In this document: piece by piece, positions 24,163 through 32,362 of the stretch | How positions within the stretch are numbered: position 1 is the first letter of the stretch | Layout of the letters: each line of letters starts with the position of its first letter | NCBI RefSeq assembly: GCF_004331265.1 | Contig: NZ_SJOO01000009.1 | Coordinates: 1 to 64,000 of the forward strand | Direction of reading: 5' to 3' | DNA from: Enterobacter wuhouensis | GTDB taxonomy: Bacteria > Pseudomonadota > Gammaproteobacteria > Enterobacterales > Enterobacteriaceae | Length of the DNA: 64,000 nucleotides | Notes under the pieces: generated by a model | Told to the model about the DNA's origin: nothing | Seen by the model: only the letters and a program-made list of their open reading frames with translations | The model's database searches: none | Translations under genes and position numbers: made by a program

Positions 24163-26250
24163 ATGTGGCGCAGGCTGATTTATCACCCGGAAGTTAACTA
24201 CGCACTGCGACAAACGTTGGTGTTGTGCCTTCCCGTGGCCGTGGGCCTGATCCTCGGACATCTTCAGCAAGGCCTGCTGTTTTCCCTCGTGCCCGCCTGC
24301 TGCAACATCGCCGGTCTGGACACGCCGCATAAACGCTTTTTCAAGCGCCTGATTATCGGCGGCTGCCTGTTTGCCGGCTGTAGCCTTGCCGTACAGCTCC
24401 TGCTCGCCCGTGATATTCCGCTCCCGCTGATCCTGACCGTGCTGGCGATGACGCTCGGCGTAACGGCGGAGATCAGTTCGCTTCACGCGCGCCTGCTGCC
24501 CGCCTCGCTGATTGCCGCCATATTCACCCTGAGCCTCGCGGGGAATATGCCGATATGGGAACCGCTGCTCATTTACGCCCTCGGCACGCTGTGGTACGGG
24601 CTGTTTAACTGGTTCTGGTTCTGGCTGTGGCGGGAGCAGCCGCTGCGTGAATCCCTGAGCCTGCTCTACGTGCAGCTGGCGGATTACTGTGAAGCCAAAT
24701 ATACCCTGCTGACCCAGCACACCGATCCGGAGAAATCCCTTCCGCCGCTGCTGGCGCGCCAGCAAAAGGTGGTCGACCTGATCAGCCAGTGCTATCAGCA
24801 GCTGCACATGCTCGCCGCCAATAAAAACCACGAGTACAAGCGGCTGCTGCGCACCTTCCAGGTGGGGCTGGATCTGCAGGAGCATATCTCCGTGAGCCTG
24901 CACCATCCGCAGGAGGTGCAAAAGCTGGTCGAGCGCAGCCACGCCGAAGCGGTGATCCGCTGGAATGCCCAGACCGTATCGGCACGCCTGCGGGTGCTGG
25001 CCGACGATATTCTCTATCACCGCTACCCGACGCGCTTTAACATGGACAAACCGCTCGGCGCGCTGGAAAAAATTGCGCGTCAGCACCCGGATAACCCGGT
25101 CGGCCAGTTTGCCGCCTGGCACTTCAGCCGCATCGCCCGCGTGTTGCGTACCCAGCGCCCGCTTTATCCTCGCGACCTGATGGCGGATAAACAGAAGCGT
25201 CTGCCGCTGCTGCCCGCCCTCAAAAGCTACCTGTCGCTGAAATCCGCCGCCCTGCGCAACGCCGCGCGGATAAGCGTCATGCTCAGCATCGCCAGCCTGA
25301 TGGGCATGGCGCTGCATCTGCCGAAACCCTATTGGATCTTAATGACCGTGCTGTTCGTGACGCAGAACGGCTATGGCGCCACGCGCGTGCGTATTTTCCA
25401 CCGGGCTGGCGGCACGATGGCCGGGCTGATTATTGCGGGGGCGACGCTGCATTTCCACGTGCCGGAAGGGTATACGCTGGTCGGGATGCTGGCGATTACG
25501 ATGGTGAGCTATCTCATCATCCGCAAAAACTACGGCTGGGCGACGGTGGGCTTTACGGTTACGGCGGTGTACACCCTGCAGCTGCTCACGCTCAACGGCG
25601 ATCAATTCATTATTGCCCGCCTGGTCGATACCCTGATTGGCTGCCTGATTGCCTTCGGCGGCATGGTCTGGCTGTGGCCGCAGTGGCAGAGCGGATTGCT
25701 CCGGCAGAACGCCCACGACGCGCTGGAGGCCGATCAGCAGGCCATCCGCCTGATCCTGAGCGACGATCCGCAGCCCTCCCCGCTGGCCTACCAGCGCATG
25801 AGGGTCAACCAGGCGCACAACGCCCTGTTCAACTCGCTCAACCAGGCGATGCAGGAGCCGGGCTTTAACTCGCACTATCTGGCGGACATGAAGCTGTGGG
25901 TCACGCACAGCCAGTTTATCGTCGAGCACATTAACGCCATGACCACGCTGGCGCGCGAGCACACCATGCTCACGCCGGATCTGGCGCAGCGCTATTTGCA
26001 GTCGTGTGAAATTGCGTTGCAGAGATGTCAGCAGCGTCTGGAGTATGACGCGCCGGGCGAGTCGGGAGATTCGAATATTCTCGAAGCGCCTGAAACGCTG
26101 ACCCACGGTCCGATGAGCACCCTGGAGCAGCATTTGCAGCGCGTTCTGGGACATTTGAACACCATGCACACCATTTCATCGGTGGCATGGCGTCAGCGTC
26201 CGCATCACGGGATTTGGTTAACGCGTCGGTTAAAGCGAACCGAGTATTAA
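24163..26250 (+). CDS. yhfK: FUSC family inner-membrane protein YhfK
   Basis: The 695-residue protein has two blocks of membrane segments (about residues 12-165 and 380-515) and two cytoplasmic regions, the pattern of the fusaric acid resistance / aromatic acid exporter-like family. No transport substrate is known. The start ATG 24163 (MWRRLIYHPEVNYALRQ) matches E. coli; the longer frame begins inside the crp terminator. Its TAA stop overlaps the argD TAA stop on the other strand as TTAA, and no terminator is visible between the two convergent genes. Confidence 0.93.
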   Translation: MWRRLIYHPEVNYALRQTLVLCLPVAVGLILGHLQQGLLFSLVPACCNIAGLDTPHKRFFKRLIIGGCLFAGCSLAVQLLLARDIPLPLILTVLAMTLGVTAEISSLHARLLPASLIAAIFTLSLAGNMPIWEPLLIYALGTLWYGLFNWFWFWLWREQPLRESLSLLYVQLADYCEAKYTLLTQHTDPEKSLPPLLARQQKVVDLISQCYQQLHMLAANKNHEYKRLLRTFQVGLDLQEHISVSLHHPQEVQKLVERSHAEAVIRWNAQTVSARLRVLADDILYHRYPTRFNMDKPLGALEKIARQHPDNPVGQFAAWHFSRIARVLRTQRPLYPRDLMADKQKRLPLLPALKSYLSLKSAALRNAARISVMLSIASLMGMALHLPKPYWILMTVLFVTQNGYGATRVRIFHRAGGTMAGLIIAGATLHFHVPEGYTLVGMLAITMVSYLIIRKNYGWATVGFTVTAVYTLQLLTLNGDQFIIARLVDTLIGCLIAFGGMVWLWPQWQSGLLRQNAHDALEADQQAIRLILSDDPQPSPLAYQRMRVNQAHNALFNSLNQAMQEPGFNSHYLADMKLWVTHSQFIVEHINAMTTLAREHTMLTPDLAQRYLQSCEIALQRCQQRLEYDAPGESGDSNILEAPETLTHGPMSTLEQHLQRVLGHLNTMHTISSVAWRQRPHHGIWLTRRLKRTEY

Positions 26251-27467
26251 CCCTTAACGATCTTCGCGACCGCCGCGGCAAAACGGCTTAACCCGTCTTC
26301 AATATCCTTCTCTTCCACCACCAGCGACGGCGCAAAGCGCATCACGTCCGGTCCGGCGTTGAGCACCATCACCCCTTCGTGCGCGGCGGCGTGCAGGAAA
26401 TCGCGCGCGCGTCCTTTGTACTGCGGCTTCAGCTCGGCGCCAATCAATAGCCCCATGCCGCGGATCTCGCTGAACACGTCGTACTGCTCATCAATCTGCT
26501 GCAGGTGCTGCACAAACAGCTCCCGCTTCGCGTTGACGCCGTTCAACACCTCCGGCGTGTTGATGATATCAAACGCCGCGCCCGCCACGGCGCTCGCCAG
26601 CGGGTTACCGCCGTAGGTGGAGCCGTGAGAACCGACGTGGAACGCGGAGGCGATCTCCTGCGTCGTCAGTACCGCACTCACCGGGAAACCGCCGCCGAGG
26701 GCTTTTGCGCTGGTCAAAATGTCCGGCGTCACGCCGTAGTGCATATAGGCGAACAGATCCCCGGTGCGCCCCATCCCGCACTGCACTTCATCAAACACCA
26801 GCAGCGCCTGATGCTCGTCGCACAGTTCGCGCAGCCCTTTCAGGAACTCCGGCGTCGCCGCCGTCACGCCGCCTTCGCCCTGAATCGGCTCAACGACGAC
26901 CGCGCAGGTATGGTCATCCATTACCGCTTTTACCGCGTGCAGATCGTTAAAGGGCACGTGAACGATGTCGGCTGGCTTCGGACCAAATCCGTCTGAGTAT
27001 TTCGGCTGACCACCAACGGAAACGGTAAAGAACGAGCGTCCGTGGAAAGCGTTATGGAAGGCGATGATTTTGGTTTTGTACGGGCTGTGGCGCGTGGTTG
27101 CGTAGTAGCGCGCCAGCTTAAAGGCGGTTTCGTTGGCTTCAGTGCCGGAGTTCATGAACAGCACGCGCTCGGCGAAGGTGGCATCGATGATCTTACGCCC
27201 CAGGCGCAGCGCCGGTTCGTTGGTGAACACGTTGCTGGTGTGCCACAGGGTTTCGCCCTGGGTTTTCAGCGCCTCCACCAGCGCAGGATGGCAATGACCC
27301 AGCGCCGTCACCGCAATGCCGCCCGCGAAATCTACGTACTCTTTGCCTTCCTGATCCCAGACGCGGCTGCCTTTCCCTTTTACAGGGATAAACTCGGCCG
27401 GTGCATAAATCGGCAGAATGACTTCATCGAATGTCGCGCGGGTAATTGCTGGTTGTTCAGTTGCCAT
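26247..27467 (-). CDS. argD: Acetylornithine / succinyldiaminopimelate aminotransferase
   Basis: ArgD is a PLP-dependent transaminase of arginine and lysine biosynthesis. The 406-residue protein starts at ATG 27467 (MATEQPAITRATFDE). Class III aminotransferase features include MNSGTEANETAFKLAR near residue 108, LLVFDEVQCGMGRTG near residue 225 and the PLP lysine in TSAKALGGGFP near residue 255. Two ARG boxes lie immediately upstream, so ArgR repression is expected. It follows pabA in the same direction with its own control region. Confidence 0.98.
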   Translation of the reverse strand: MATEQPAITRATFDEVILPIYAPAEFIPVKGKGSRVWDQEGKEYVDFAGGIAVTALGHCHPALVEALKTQGETLWHTSNVFTNEPALRLGRKIIDATFAERVLFMNSGTEANETAFKLARYYATTRHSPYKTKIIAFHNAFHGRSFFTVSVGGQPKYSDGFGPKPADIVHVPFNDLHAVKAVMDDHTCAVVVEPIQGEGGVTAATPEFLKGLRELCDEHQALLVFDEVQCGMGRTGDLFAYMHYGVTPDILTSAKALGGGFPVSAVLTTQEIASAFHVGSHGSTYGGNPLASAVAGAAFDIINTPEVLNGVNAKRELFVQHLQQIDEQYDVFSEIRGMGLLIGAELKPQYKGRARDFLHAAAHEGVMVLNAGPDVMRFAPSLVVEEKDIEDGLSRFAAAVAKIVKG

Positions 27468-27499
27468 GTCATGACCATCCATTTTTATGTCACAGTGGT

Positions 27500-27538
27500 T
27501 GTGAAAATATAATCACAAAATATGCATAAAAAATCAGA
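27500..27538. promoter_or_regulatory. Tandem ARG boxes (ArgR operator) of argD
   Basis: Two 18-bp sites, 27500-27517 (TGTGAAAATATAATCACA) and 27521-27538 (TATGCATAAAAAATCAGA), fit the ARG box consensus WNTGAATWWWWATTCANW at all but two positions each. They are 3 bp apart, the usual spacing for an ArgR hexamer. They lie 33 bases upstream of the argD start. Confidence 0.88.
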
Positions 27539-27554
27539 GCAAGGCAATAGATAT

Positions 27555-28118
27555 TCAGCGATTAAGGAAATTCGCCAGCAGCTGGTGGCCCTGTTCGCTG
27601 AGGATGCTTTCCGGGTGGAACTGCACGCCTTCGAGATCCCACTCGCGGTGGCGAATCCCCATGATCTCCTGCGACTCGCTCCAGGCGGTCACGTCAAAGC
27701 ACGCGGGTAAGGTTGGCGGGTCGATTACCAGAGAATGGTAGCGCGTTACGGTTAGGGGATTATTCAACCCGGTGAATACGCCCGTGCTGGCGTGCGTGAC
27801 GGGTGACGTTTTGCCATGCATCACCTTCGCTGCGCGCACGATGGTCGCGCCAAACGCCTGAGCAATGGCCTGATGGCCGAGGCAGACGCCCAGAATCGGC
27901 AGCTTGCCTGCATAACGGCGTATCGCATCAAGCGAAATGCCGGATTCCGACGGCGTGCAGGGGCCCGGTGAGATAACAATTTTCTGCGGAGCCAACTTCT
28001 CGATATCTGCCAGGGTTATCTCGTCGTTACGGCGAACGACCACCTCGGCACCCAGCTCGCAGAAATACTGGTAAAGGTTCCAGGTGAAGGAATCGTAGTT
28101 ATCAATCAGCAGAATCAT
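27555..28118 (-). CDS. pabA: Aminodeoxychorismate synthase glutaminase subunit
   Basis: PabA releases ammonia from glutamine for PabB, which makes 4-amino-4-deoxychorismate on the way to folate. The 187-residue class I amidotransferase has the nucleophile Cys 79 in GVCLGHQAI, the oxyanion region SPGPCTPSESG near residue 50 and the catalytic HPE in GVQFHPESIL near residue 170. It lies 30 bases after the fused yhfG-fic gene, the same order as yhfG-fic-pabA in E. coli. Confidence 0.97.
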   Translation of the reverse strand: MILLIDNYDSFTWNLYQYFCELGAEVVVRRNDEITLADIEKLAPQKIVISPGPCTPSESGISLDAIRRYAGKLPILGVCLGHQAIAQAFGATIVRAAKVMHGKTSPVTHASTGVFTGLNNPLTVTRYHSLVIDPPTLPACFDVTAWSESQEIMGIRHREWDLEGVQFHPESILSEQGHQLLANFLNR

Positions 28119-28148
28119 GGCGGCTCCAGAAAAAAATGCCGCCCTATT

Positions 28149-28733
28149 TTACTCAGATTCCCGCGCTTCGCTCACTACTTTGGCAAAGATGGCGTTCAGG
28201 GCCGTTAAATCCCCCATCGCACCACTCTGGTTGGCCGCTACCCACTGCGCGGGATCGATATCACGCCAGTCCAGCGCGTAGCCCGCGTGGAGTGCCAGCT
28301 GCTCAAAGAAGATCCTCTGGGAAATGCCGTTACCGCGCATAAAAGGGTGCAGCATATTGATTTCACAGTAGTAATGGCTAACCCGGTCTGTAAATTCCTC
28401 TTTGCTAAGGCCGACCAGATAGTTGTCGTATTCCAGCGCGTCCATCAGGTCGTTCCCCATCTTCTCGATGTACTCGAAATGACAAAAAGGAATGTCGCCC
28501 TTAGCGATATCGGCGGTGCGGAACTCGCCAGCCTGCTTCATCTCTCTGCGGTACAGGTGGCGGTGAATGAGGCACAGGTGGGGCAAGCCGGGTGCAGAAG
28601 GCCCCAGCGCCAGCGACTCAATTTGAGGATCTGAAGGACCATTGCCTTTTTCGAGCTGGCAGCTGGCCTGAAAATTGACGTTACGCTGCTGTTCCCAGAG
28701 ACGGGATTTTTGCTTGTCGGTGAGTTTTTTCAC
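28149..28733 (-). CDS. Fused YhfG antitoxin - Fic domain protein (chimeric gene)
   Basis: Fic proteins transfer AMP to target proteins; the small partner YhfG inhibits Fic by placing a glutamate near the ATP site. Here one 194-residue frame begins MKKLTDKQKSRLWE and runs to about residue 30 as YhfG, including FQASCQLEK, which keeps Ser 24 and Glu 28 of the inhibitory SxxxE(G/N) motif but has Lys at the last position. From about residue 38 it continues as Fic (LGPSAPGLPHL, PFCHFEYIEK, HYYCEINMLHPF) to the usual C-terminus. Roughly 25 residues of YhfG and 45 of Fic are missing compared with remembered E. coli lengths. The Fic motif reads HPFMRGNGISQR: His 129, Gly 134 and Asn 135 remain, but the acidic metal-binding position is Arg 133 and the first arginine is Ile 137. 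The usual WAG near residue 68 is QAG. The GTG start follows AGGGAGG. It may be an inactive remnant or a self-inhibited enzyme. Confidence 0.85.
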   Translation of the reverse strand: MKKLTDKQKSRLWEQQRNVNFQASCQLEKGNGPSDPQIESLALGPSAPGLPHLCLIHRHLYRREMKQAGEFRTADIAKGDIPFCHFEYIEKMGNDLMDALEYDNYLVGLSKEEFTDRVSHYYCEINMLHPFMRGNGISQRIFFEQLALHAGYALDWRDIDPAQWVAANQSGAMGDLTALNAIFAKVVSEARESE

Positions 28734-28805
28734 TTAACGCCTCCCTGATTGAGTCCGTTTGCCACAAGTATAAGCAGCAAAACGCGCTTTCGCAGGGAGG
28801 GAGAC

Positions 28806-28837
28806 AAAACGCGGGCAGGAGAAGCCCGCGTTCAGAA
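28806..28837 (-). terminator. Terminator after ppiA
   Basis: On the minus strand AACGCGGGC and GCCCGCGTT form a 9-bp stem around a 7-base loop, followed by TTTG. It lies 4 bases beyond the ppiA stop and before the yhfG-fic start. Confidence 0.85.
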
Positions 28838-28840
28838 GAG

Positions 28841-29413
28841 TTACGGCAGAACTTTTGCGGAGAGGATAACCACCGGTTTTGACGGCACATTCTGGTACGG
28901 ACCGACGTCGTGGGTCGGCACCTGAGAAATCTTGTCGGCCACGTCCATACCTTTCACAATCTTACCGAAAACGGCATAGCCAAAGTCGCGCTGGCCGTGG
29001 TCGAGGAAGGCGTTATCCGCCACGTTCAGGAAGAACTGGCTGGTCGCGCTGTCTTTATCCGCTGTACGCGCCATGGAGATGGTGCCGCGCTTGTTCAGCA
29101 GGCCGTTGTCCGCTTCGTTTTTGATTGGCGGGTTAGGCTGCTTCTGCTGCATCTGCTCGTTGAAGCCGCCGCCCTGCACCATGAAGCCAGGGATTACGCG
29201 GTGGAAGGTGGTGTTGTTATAGAAACCACTGTTCACGTAGTCGAGGAAGTTTTTAACAGAAACAGGGGCTTTCTGGCTGTTCAGTTCCAGCTCAATATTC
29301 CCGGCAGAGGTCGTTAGCAGGACGTGAGGGTCACCCTTGGCTGCCAGCGCAGCAGGGGAAACGGCAGAAAGAGCAAACACAGCTGCGACAGCCGCCAGTG
29401 TTGATTTGAGCAT
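28841..29413 (-). CDS. ppiA: Periplasmic cyclophilin-type peptidyl-prolyl isomerase A
   Basis: PpiA (rotamase A) speeds proline isomerisation of periplasmic proteins. The 190-residue precursor has a signal peptide of about 24 residues ending PAALA-A. The cyclophilin core has the active-site segment TFHRVIPGFMVQGGGF near residue 75 and TISMARTADKDSATSQFFLNV near residue 115. It is divergent from tsgA, and a perfect CRP palindrome lies between the two. A terminator follows the gene. Confidence 0.97.
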   Translation of the reverse strand: MLKSTLAAVAAVFALSAVSPAALAAKGDPHVLLTTSAGNIELELNSQKAPVSVKNFLDYVNSGFYNNTTFHRVIPGFMVQGGGFNEQMQQKQPNPPIKNEADNGLLNKRGTISMARTADKDSATSQFFLNVADNAFLDHGQRDFGYAVFGKIVKGMDVADKISQVPTHDVGPYQNVPSKPVVILSAKVLP

Positions 29414-29553
29414 GAGAATTCCTTAACAAAGCGCAGTATAAAAAGCGAATGGCTTGATTCTAAAGAGCAGTATGAACGTAGACCAGCCTTTTACCTAATT
29501 TTACGAAATTGAAACAGTTGTAACCGCGCAAACGATTGGTTATAACGCCTTTT

Positions 29554-29573
29554 AGTGTGATCAGGATCACACT
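29554..29573. promoter_or_regulatory. Perfect CRP palindrome between ppiA and tsgA
   Basis: AGTGTGATCAGGATCACACT contains TGTGA-N6-TCACA with flanking symmetry. E. coli ppiA is known to be CRP-controlled. The site is 140 bases from ppiA and 119 from tsgA, so it might serve both. Confidence 0.85.
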
Positions 29574-29691
29574 AAACCTTGCAATTAAGATCGAAAGTTT
29601 CCTAAAAGATTTAATTAGATCACTTTCCCGTCTAAAATCTGCCCGCTCAAACGCGATTAATGCGTTTTACTTTACTTTGAACAGGCCAGAC

Positions 29692-30876
29692 ATGACTAAC
29701 AGCAATCGCATCAAGCTCACATGGATCAGCTTCTTCTCCTACGCCCTGACCGGCGCGTTGGTGATCGTCACCGGGATGGTGATGGGAAATATCGCAGACT
29801 ACTTCCAGCTGCCCGTTTCCAGCATGAGTAACACCTTCACCTTCCTCAACGCGGGGATCCTGATCTCTATCTTCCTGAATGCCTGGCTGATGGAAATTGT
29901 CCCGCTGAAAACCCAGCTGCGCTTTGGCTTTGTGCTGATGGTCGCCGCCGTGGCGGGCCTGATGCTGAGCCACAGCATCGCCCTGTTCTCCGCCGCCATG
30001 TTCGTGCTCGGTCTGGTCAGCGGGATCACCATGTCGATCGGTACGTTCCTGATTACGCACATGTATGAAGGCCGCCAGCGCGGCGCGCGCCTGCTGTTTA
30101 CCGACTCCTTCTTCAGCATGGCCGGGATGATTTTCCCGATGGTCGCCGCCGTTCTGCTGGCGCGCAGCATCGAGTGGTACTGGGTGTATGCCTGCATCGG
30201 TCTGGTCTACGTGGCGATCTTTATTCTGACCTTCGGCTGCGACTTCCCGGTGCTGGGCAAGAAAGCGCAAACCACGTCTGAACCTGTCGCAAAAGAGAAA
30301 TGGGGCATCGGCGTGCTGTTCCTCTCCGTCGCCGCGCTGTGCTACATCCTCGGCCAGCTGGGCTTTATCTCCTGGGTACCGGAATACGCAAAAGGGCTGG
30401 GCATGAGCCTGAACGACGCGGGCAAACTGGTGAGCGATTTCTGGATGTCTTACATGTTCGGCATGTGGGCGTTTAGCTTCATCCTGCGCTTCTTCGACCT
30501 GCAGCGCATTCTCACCGTGCTGGCAGGCCTGGCAACCGTGCTGATGTATCTGTTCATCAACGGTTCCCCGGAGCATATGCCGTGGTTCATTCTGACCCTG
30601 GGCTTCTTCTCCAGCGCGATTTATACCTCAATCATCACCCTGGGCTCCCTGCAGACCAAAGTGGCCTCGCCGAAGCTGGTTAACTTCGTTCTGACCTGCG
30701 GCACCATTGGCACCATGCTGACCTTCGTGGTGACTGGCCCAATCGTCGCCCACAGCGGCCCGCTGGCGGCGCTGCACACCGCCAACGGTCTGTACGCCGT
30801 GGTGTTCATCATGTGCTTCATTCTGGGCTTCGTGACCCGCCACCGCCAGCACAACGCGGCAGCAGCGTCCCACTAA
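29692..30876 (+). CDS. tsgA: MFS transporter TsgA
   Basis: TsgA is a predicted 12-segment inner-membrane transporter of the major facilitator superfamily; its substrate is unknown. The 394-residue protein starts at ATG 29692 (MTNSNRIKLTWISFF). A longer open frame upstream covers the divergent promoter region and the CRP site and is not coding. MFS-like features include the repeated hydrophobic segments and MYEGRQRGARLLFTDSF after the sixth helix region. Its 3' end faces codA, with only 3 bases between the stop codons. Confidence 0.95.
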   Translation: MTNSNRIKLTWISFFSYALTGALVIVTGMVMGNIADYFQLPVSSMSNTFTFLNAGILISIFLNAWLMEIVPLKTQLRFGFVLMVAAVAGLMLSHSIALFSAAMFVLGLVSGITMSIGTFLITHMYEGRQRGARLLFTDSFFSMAGMIFPMVAAVLLARSIEWYWVYACIGLVYVAIFILTFGCDFPVLGKKAQTTSEPVAKEKWGIGVLFLSVAALCYILGQLGFISWVPEYAKGLGMSLNDAGKLVSDFWMSYMFGMWAFSFILRFFDLQRILTVLAGLATVLMYLFINGSPEHMPWFILTLGFFSSAIYTSIITLGSLQTKVASPKLVNFVLTCGTIGTMLTFVVTGPIVAHSGPLAALHTANGLYAVVFIMCFILGFVTRHRQHNAAAASH

Positions 30877-30879
30877 ACC

Positions 30880-32196
30880 CTACGCCCCTTTGCGCTCTGC
30901 AGAGGGGCTGTTTCTGGCAAAGCTCACCTCTTCTCCTCCGACGTCCGTCTGGATCCACGTCTGCGCCAGCTGCGTCGTGGCAATCACGCGTCCCTGACGA
31001 ATCGACCAGCGCACCGGCACCTGGCAGCGCACGGCTTCAAATCCGCTCTCCGCAGGCAGAATAATCAGGTTCGCCGGGTTGCCCTCCTCAATGCCGTAAT
31101 CGCTCAGGCCAAAGGTTCGGGCGCTGTTATGGGTTATCAGGTTCAGGCCGCTGTCGATTTGCGGATAGCCCATCATCTGACAGACGTGCAGCCCCATGTG
31201 CAGCACCTGCAGCATGTTGCCGGTGCCGAGCGGATACCACGGGTCAAAAACGTCATCGTGGCCAAAGCAGACGTTAATGCCCGCCTCCTGCAGCTCTTTC
31301 ACGCGCGTGATGCCGCGACGCTTCGGATAGTCGTCAAAGCGCCCCTGCAGATGGATGTTCACCAGCGGGTTAGCGACAAAGTTGATGCCCGACATCTTCA
31401 GCAGGCGGAACAGGCGCGAGGTGTACGCGCCGTTGTAGGAGTGCATGGCGGTGGTGTGGCTGGCGGTCACGCGCGGGCCGATGCCGGCCTCGTACGCCAG
31501 CGTGGCGACGGTTTCGACAAACCGGGACTGTTCGTCGTCAATTTCATCGCAGTGGATATCCAGCGGTCGGTCGTACTTCTTCGCCAGATCAAAAGCGATA
31601 TGCAGCGACTGCACGCCGTACTCGCGGGTGAACTCGAAGTGCGGGATCGCCCCCACCACGTCGGCCCCCAGCCTTAACGCCTCTTCCAGCAGCGCCGCGC
31701 CGTTCGGGTAAGAGAGAATGCCCTCCTGCGGGAACGCGACGATCTGCAGCGTCACCCACGGGGCGACCTCCTGCTTCACCTCCAGCATCGCCTTAAGGGC
31801 GGTGAGCGTCGGATCAGAGACATCCACATGAGTACGCACAAACTGGATGCCGTTGGCGATTTGCCACTTCAGCGTTTTCCAGGCGCGGGCCTTTACGTCC
31901 TCATGGCTGAGCAGCGCCTTGCGCTCGGCCCAGCGCTCGATGCCTTCAAACAGCGTGCCGGACTGGTTCCAGCTCGGCTCACCCGCCGTCTGCGTGGTAT
32001 CCAGGTGGATATGCGGCTCGATGAACGGTGGGATCGCCAGCCCGCCGCGCGCGTTGAGGATTTCGTAACTTTCGGCATGGGTATCGTCCATCGGCGTAAT
32101 GCCGCCAAAACGACCGTTCTCAATGGCAATTTGCCACAGCCCTTCCCGACCCGGTAAGCGAACATTCTGGACAAGCCAAAGCGGTGTTGTAGACAT
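30880..32196 (-). CDS. codA: Cytosine deaminase
   Basis: CodA converts cytosine to uracil and ammonia. The 438-residue protein is strongly similar to E. coli CodA throughout: metal ligands PHIHLDTT (His 62, His 64), HCDEIDDEQSRF near residue 215, TASHTTAMHSYN near residue 245 and INVCFGHDDVFDPW with the catalytic Asp near residue 315. The permease gene codB, which precedes codA in E. coli, is absent. In E. coli tsgA and nirB are neighbours, so this gene is an insertion relative to that map. It is divergent from nirB, and two palindromes lie just upstream. The longer, less conserved tail (about residues 415-438) is unusual. Confidence 0.93.
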   Translation of the reverse strand: MSTTPLWLVQNVRLPGREGLWQIAIENGRFGGITPMDDTHAESYEILNARGGLAIPPFIEPHIHLDTTQTAGEPSWNQSGTLFEGIERWAERKALLSHEDVKARAWKTLKWQIANGIQFVRTHVDVSDPTLTALKAMLEVKQEVAPWVTLQIVAFPQEGILSYPNGAALLEEALRLGADVVGAIPHFEFTREYGVQSLHIAFDLAKKYDRPLDIHCDEIDDEQSRFVETVATLAYEAGIGPRVTASHTTAMHSYNGAYTSRLFRLLKMSGINFVANPLVNIHLQGRFDDYPKRRGITRVKELQEAGINVCFGHDDVFDPWYPLGTGNMLQVLHMGLHVCQMMGYPQIDSGLNLITHNSARTFGLSDYGIEEGNPANLIILPAESGFEAVRCQVPVRWSIRQGRVIATTQLAQTWIQTDVGGEEVSFARNSPSAERKGA

Positions 32197-32234
32197 ACCT
32201 TTCTCCCGAAAAACGCGTCTGAAATTTAGGAGTA

Positions 32235-32272
32235 CGCATTTTTAAAAATGCGCCCTATTTTGTACACAAAAT
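32235..32272. promoter_or_regulatory. Two adjacent palindromes upstream of codA
   Basis: CGCATTTTTAAAAATGCG (32235-32252) is an 18-bp perfect palindrome. ATTTTGT-AC-ACAAAAT (32257-32272) is a second inverted repeat with 7-bp arms. They lie 39-76 bases upstream of codA, probably over its promoter. Neither fits the PurR consensus. The regulator is unknown. Confidence 0.55.
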
Positions 32273-32333
32273 CAGCGAATGCGAAAAGCCAGCAAATTCC
32301 ATTACTTATAAAAATCCTGACAAATCAGGCATA

Positions 32334-32349
32334 TACCACTTAGGGGGTA
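32334..32349. promoter_or_regulatory. NarL/NarP 7-2-7 site of the nirB promoter
   Basis: TACCACT-TA-GGGGGTA is an inverted pair of NarL-type heptamers. Its centre lies exactly 28 bp upstream of the FNR site centre, the E. coli spacing (-69.5 and -41.5). Confidence 0.82.
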
Positions 32350-32362
32350 GGTTAAGGCGTAT

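Noticed and set aside
27468..27482. Five extra codons at the argD N-terminus
   Set aside because: The MATEQ start gives the usual 406 residues; the extra codons come close to the ARG box operator.
29536..29691. N-terminal extension of tsgA by 52 codons
   Set aside because: It crosses the divergent promoter region and the CRP palindrome and has no ribosome-binding site; the start at 29692 matches the family.
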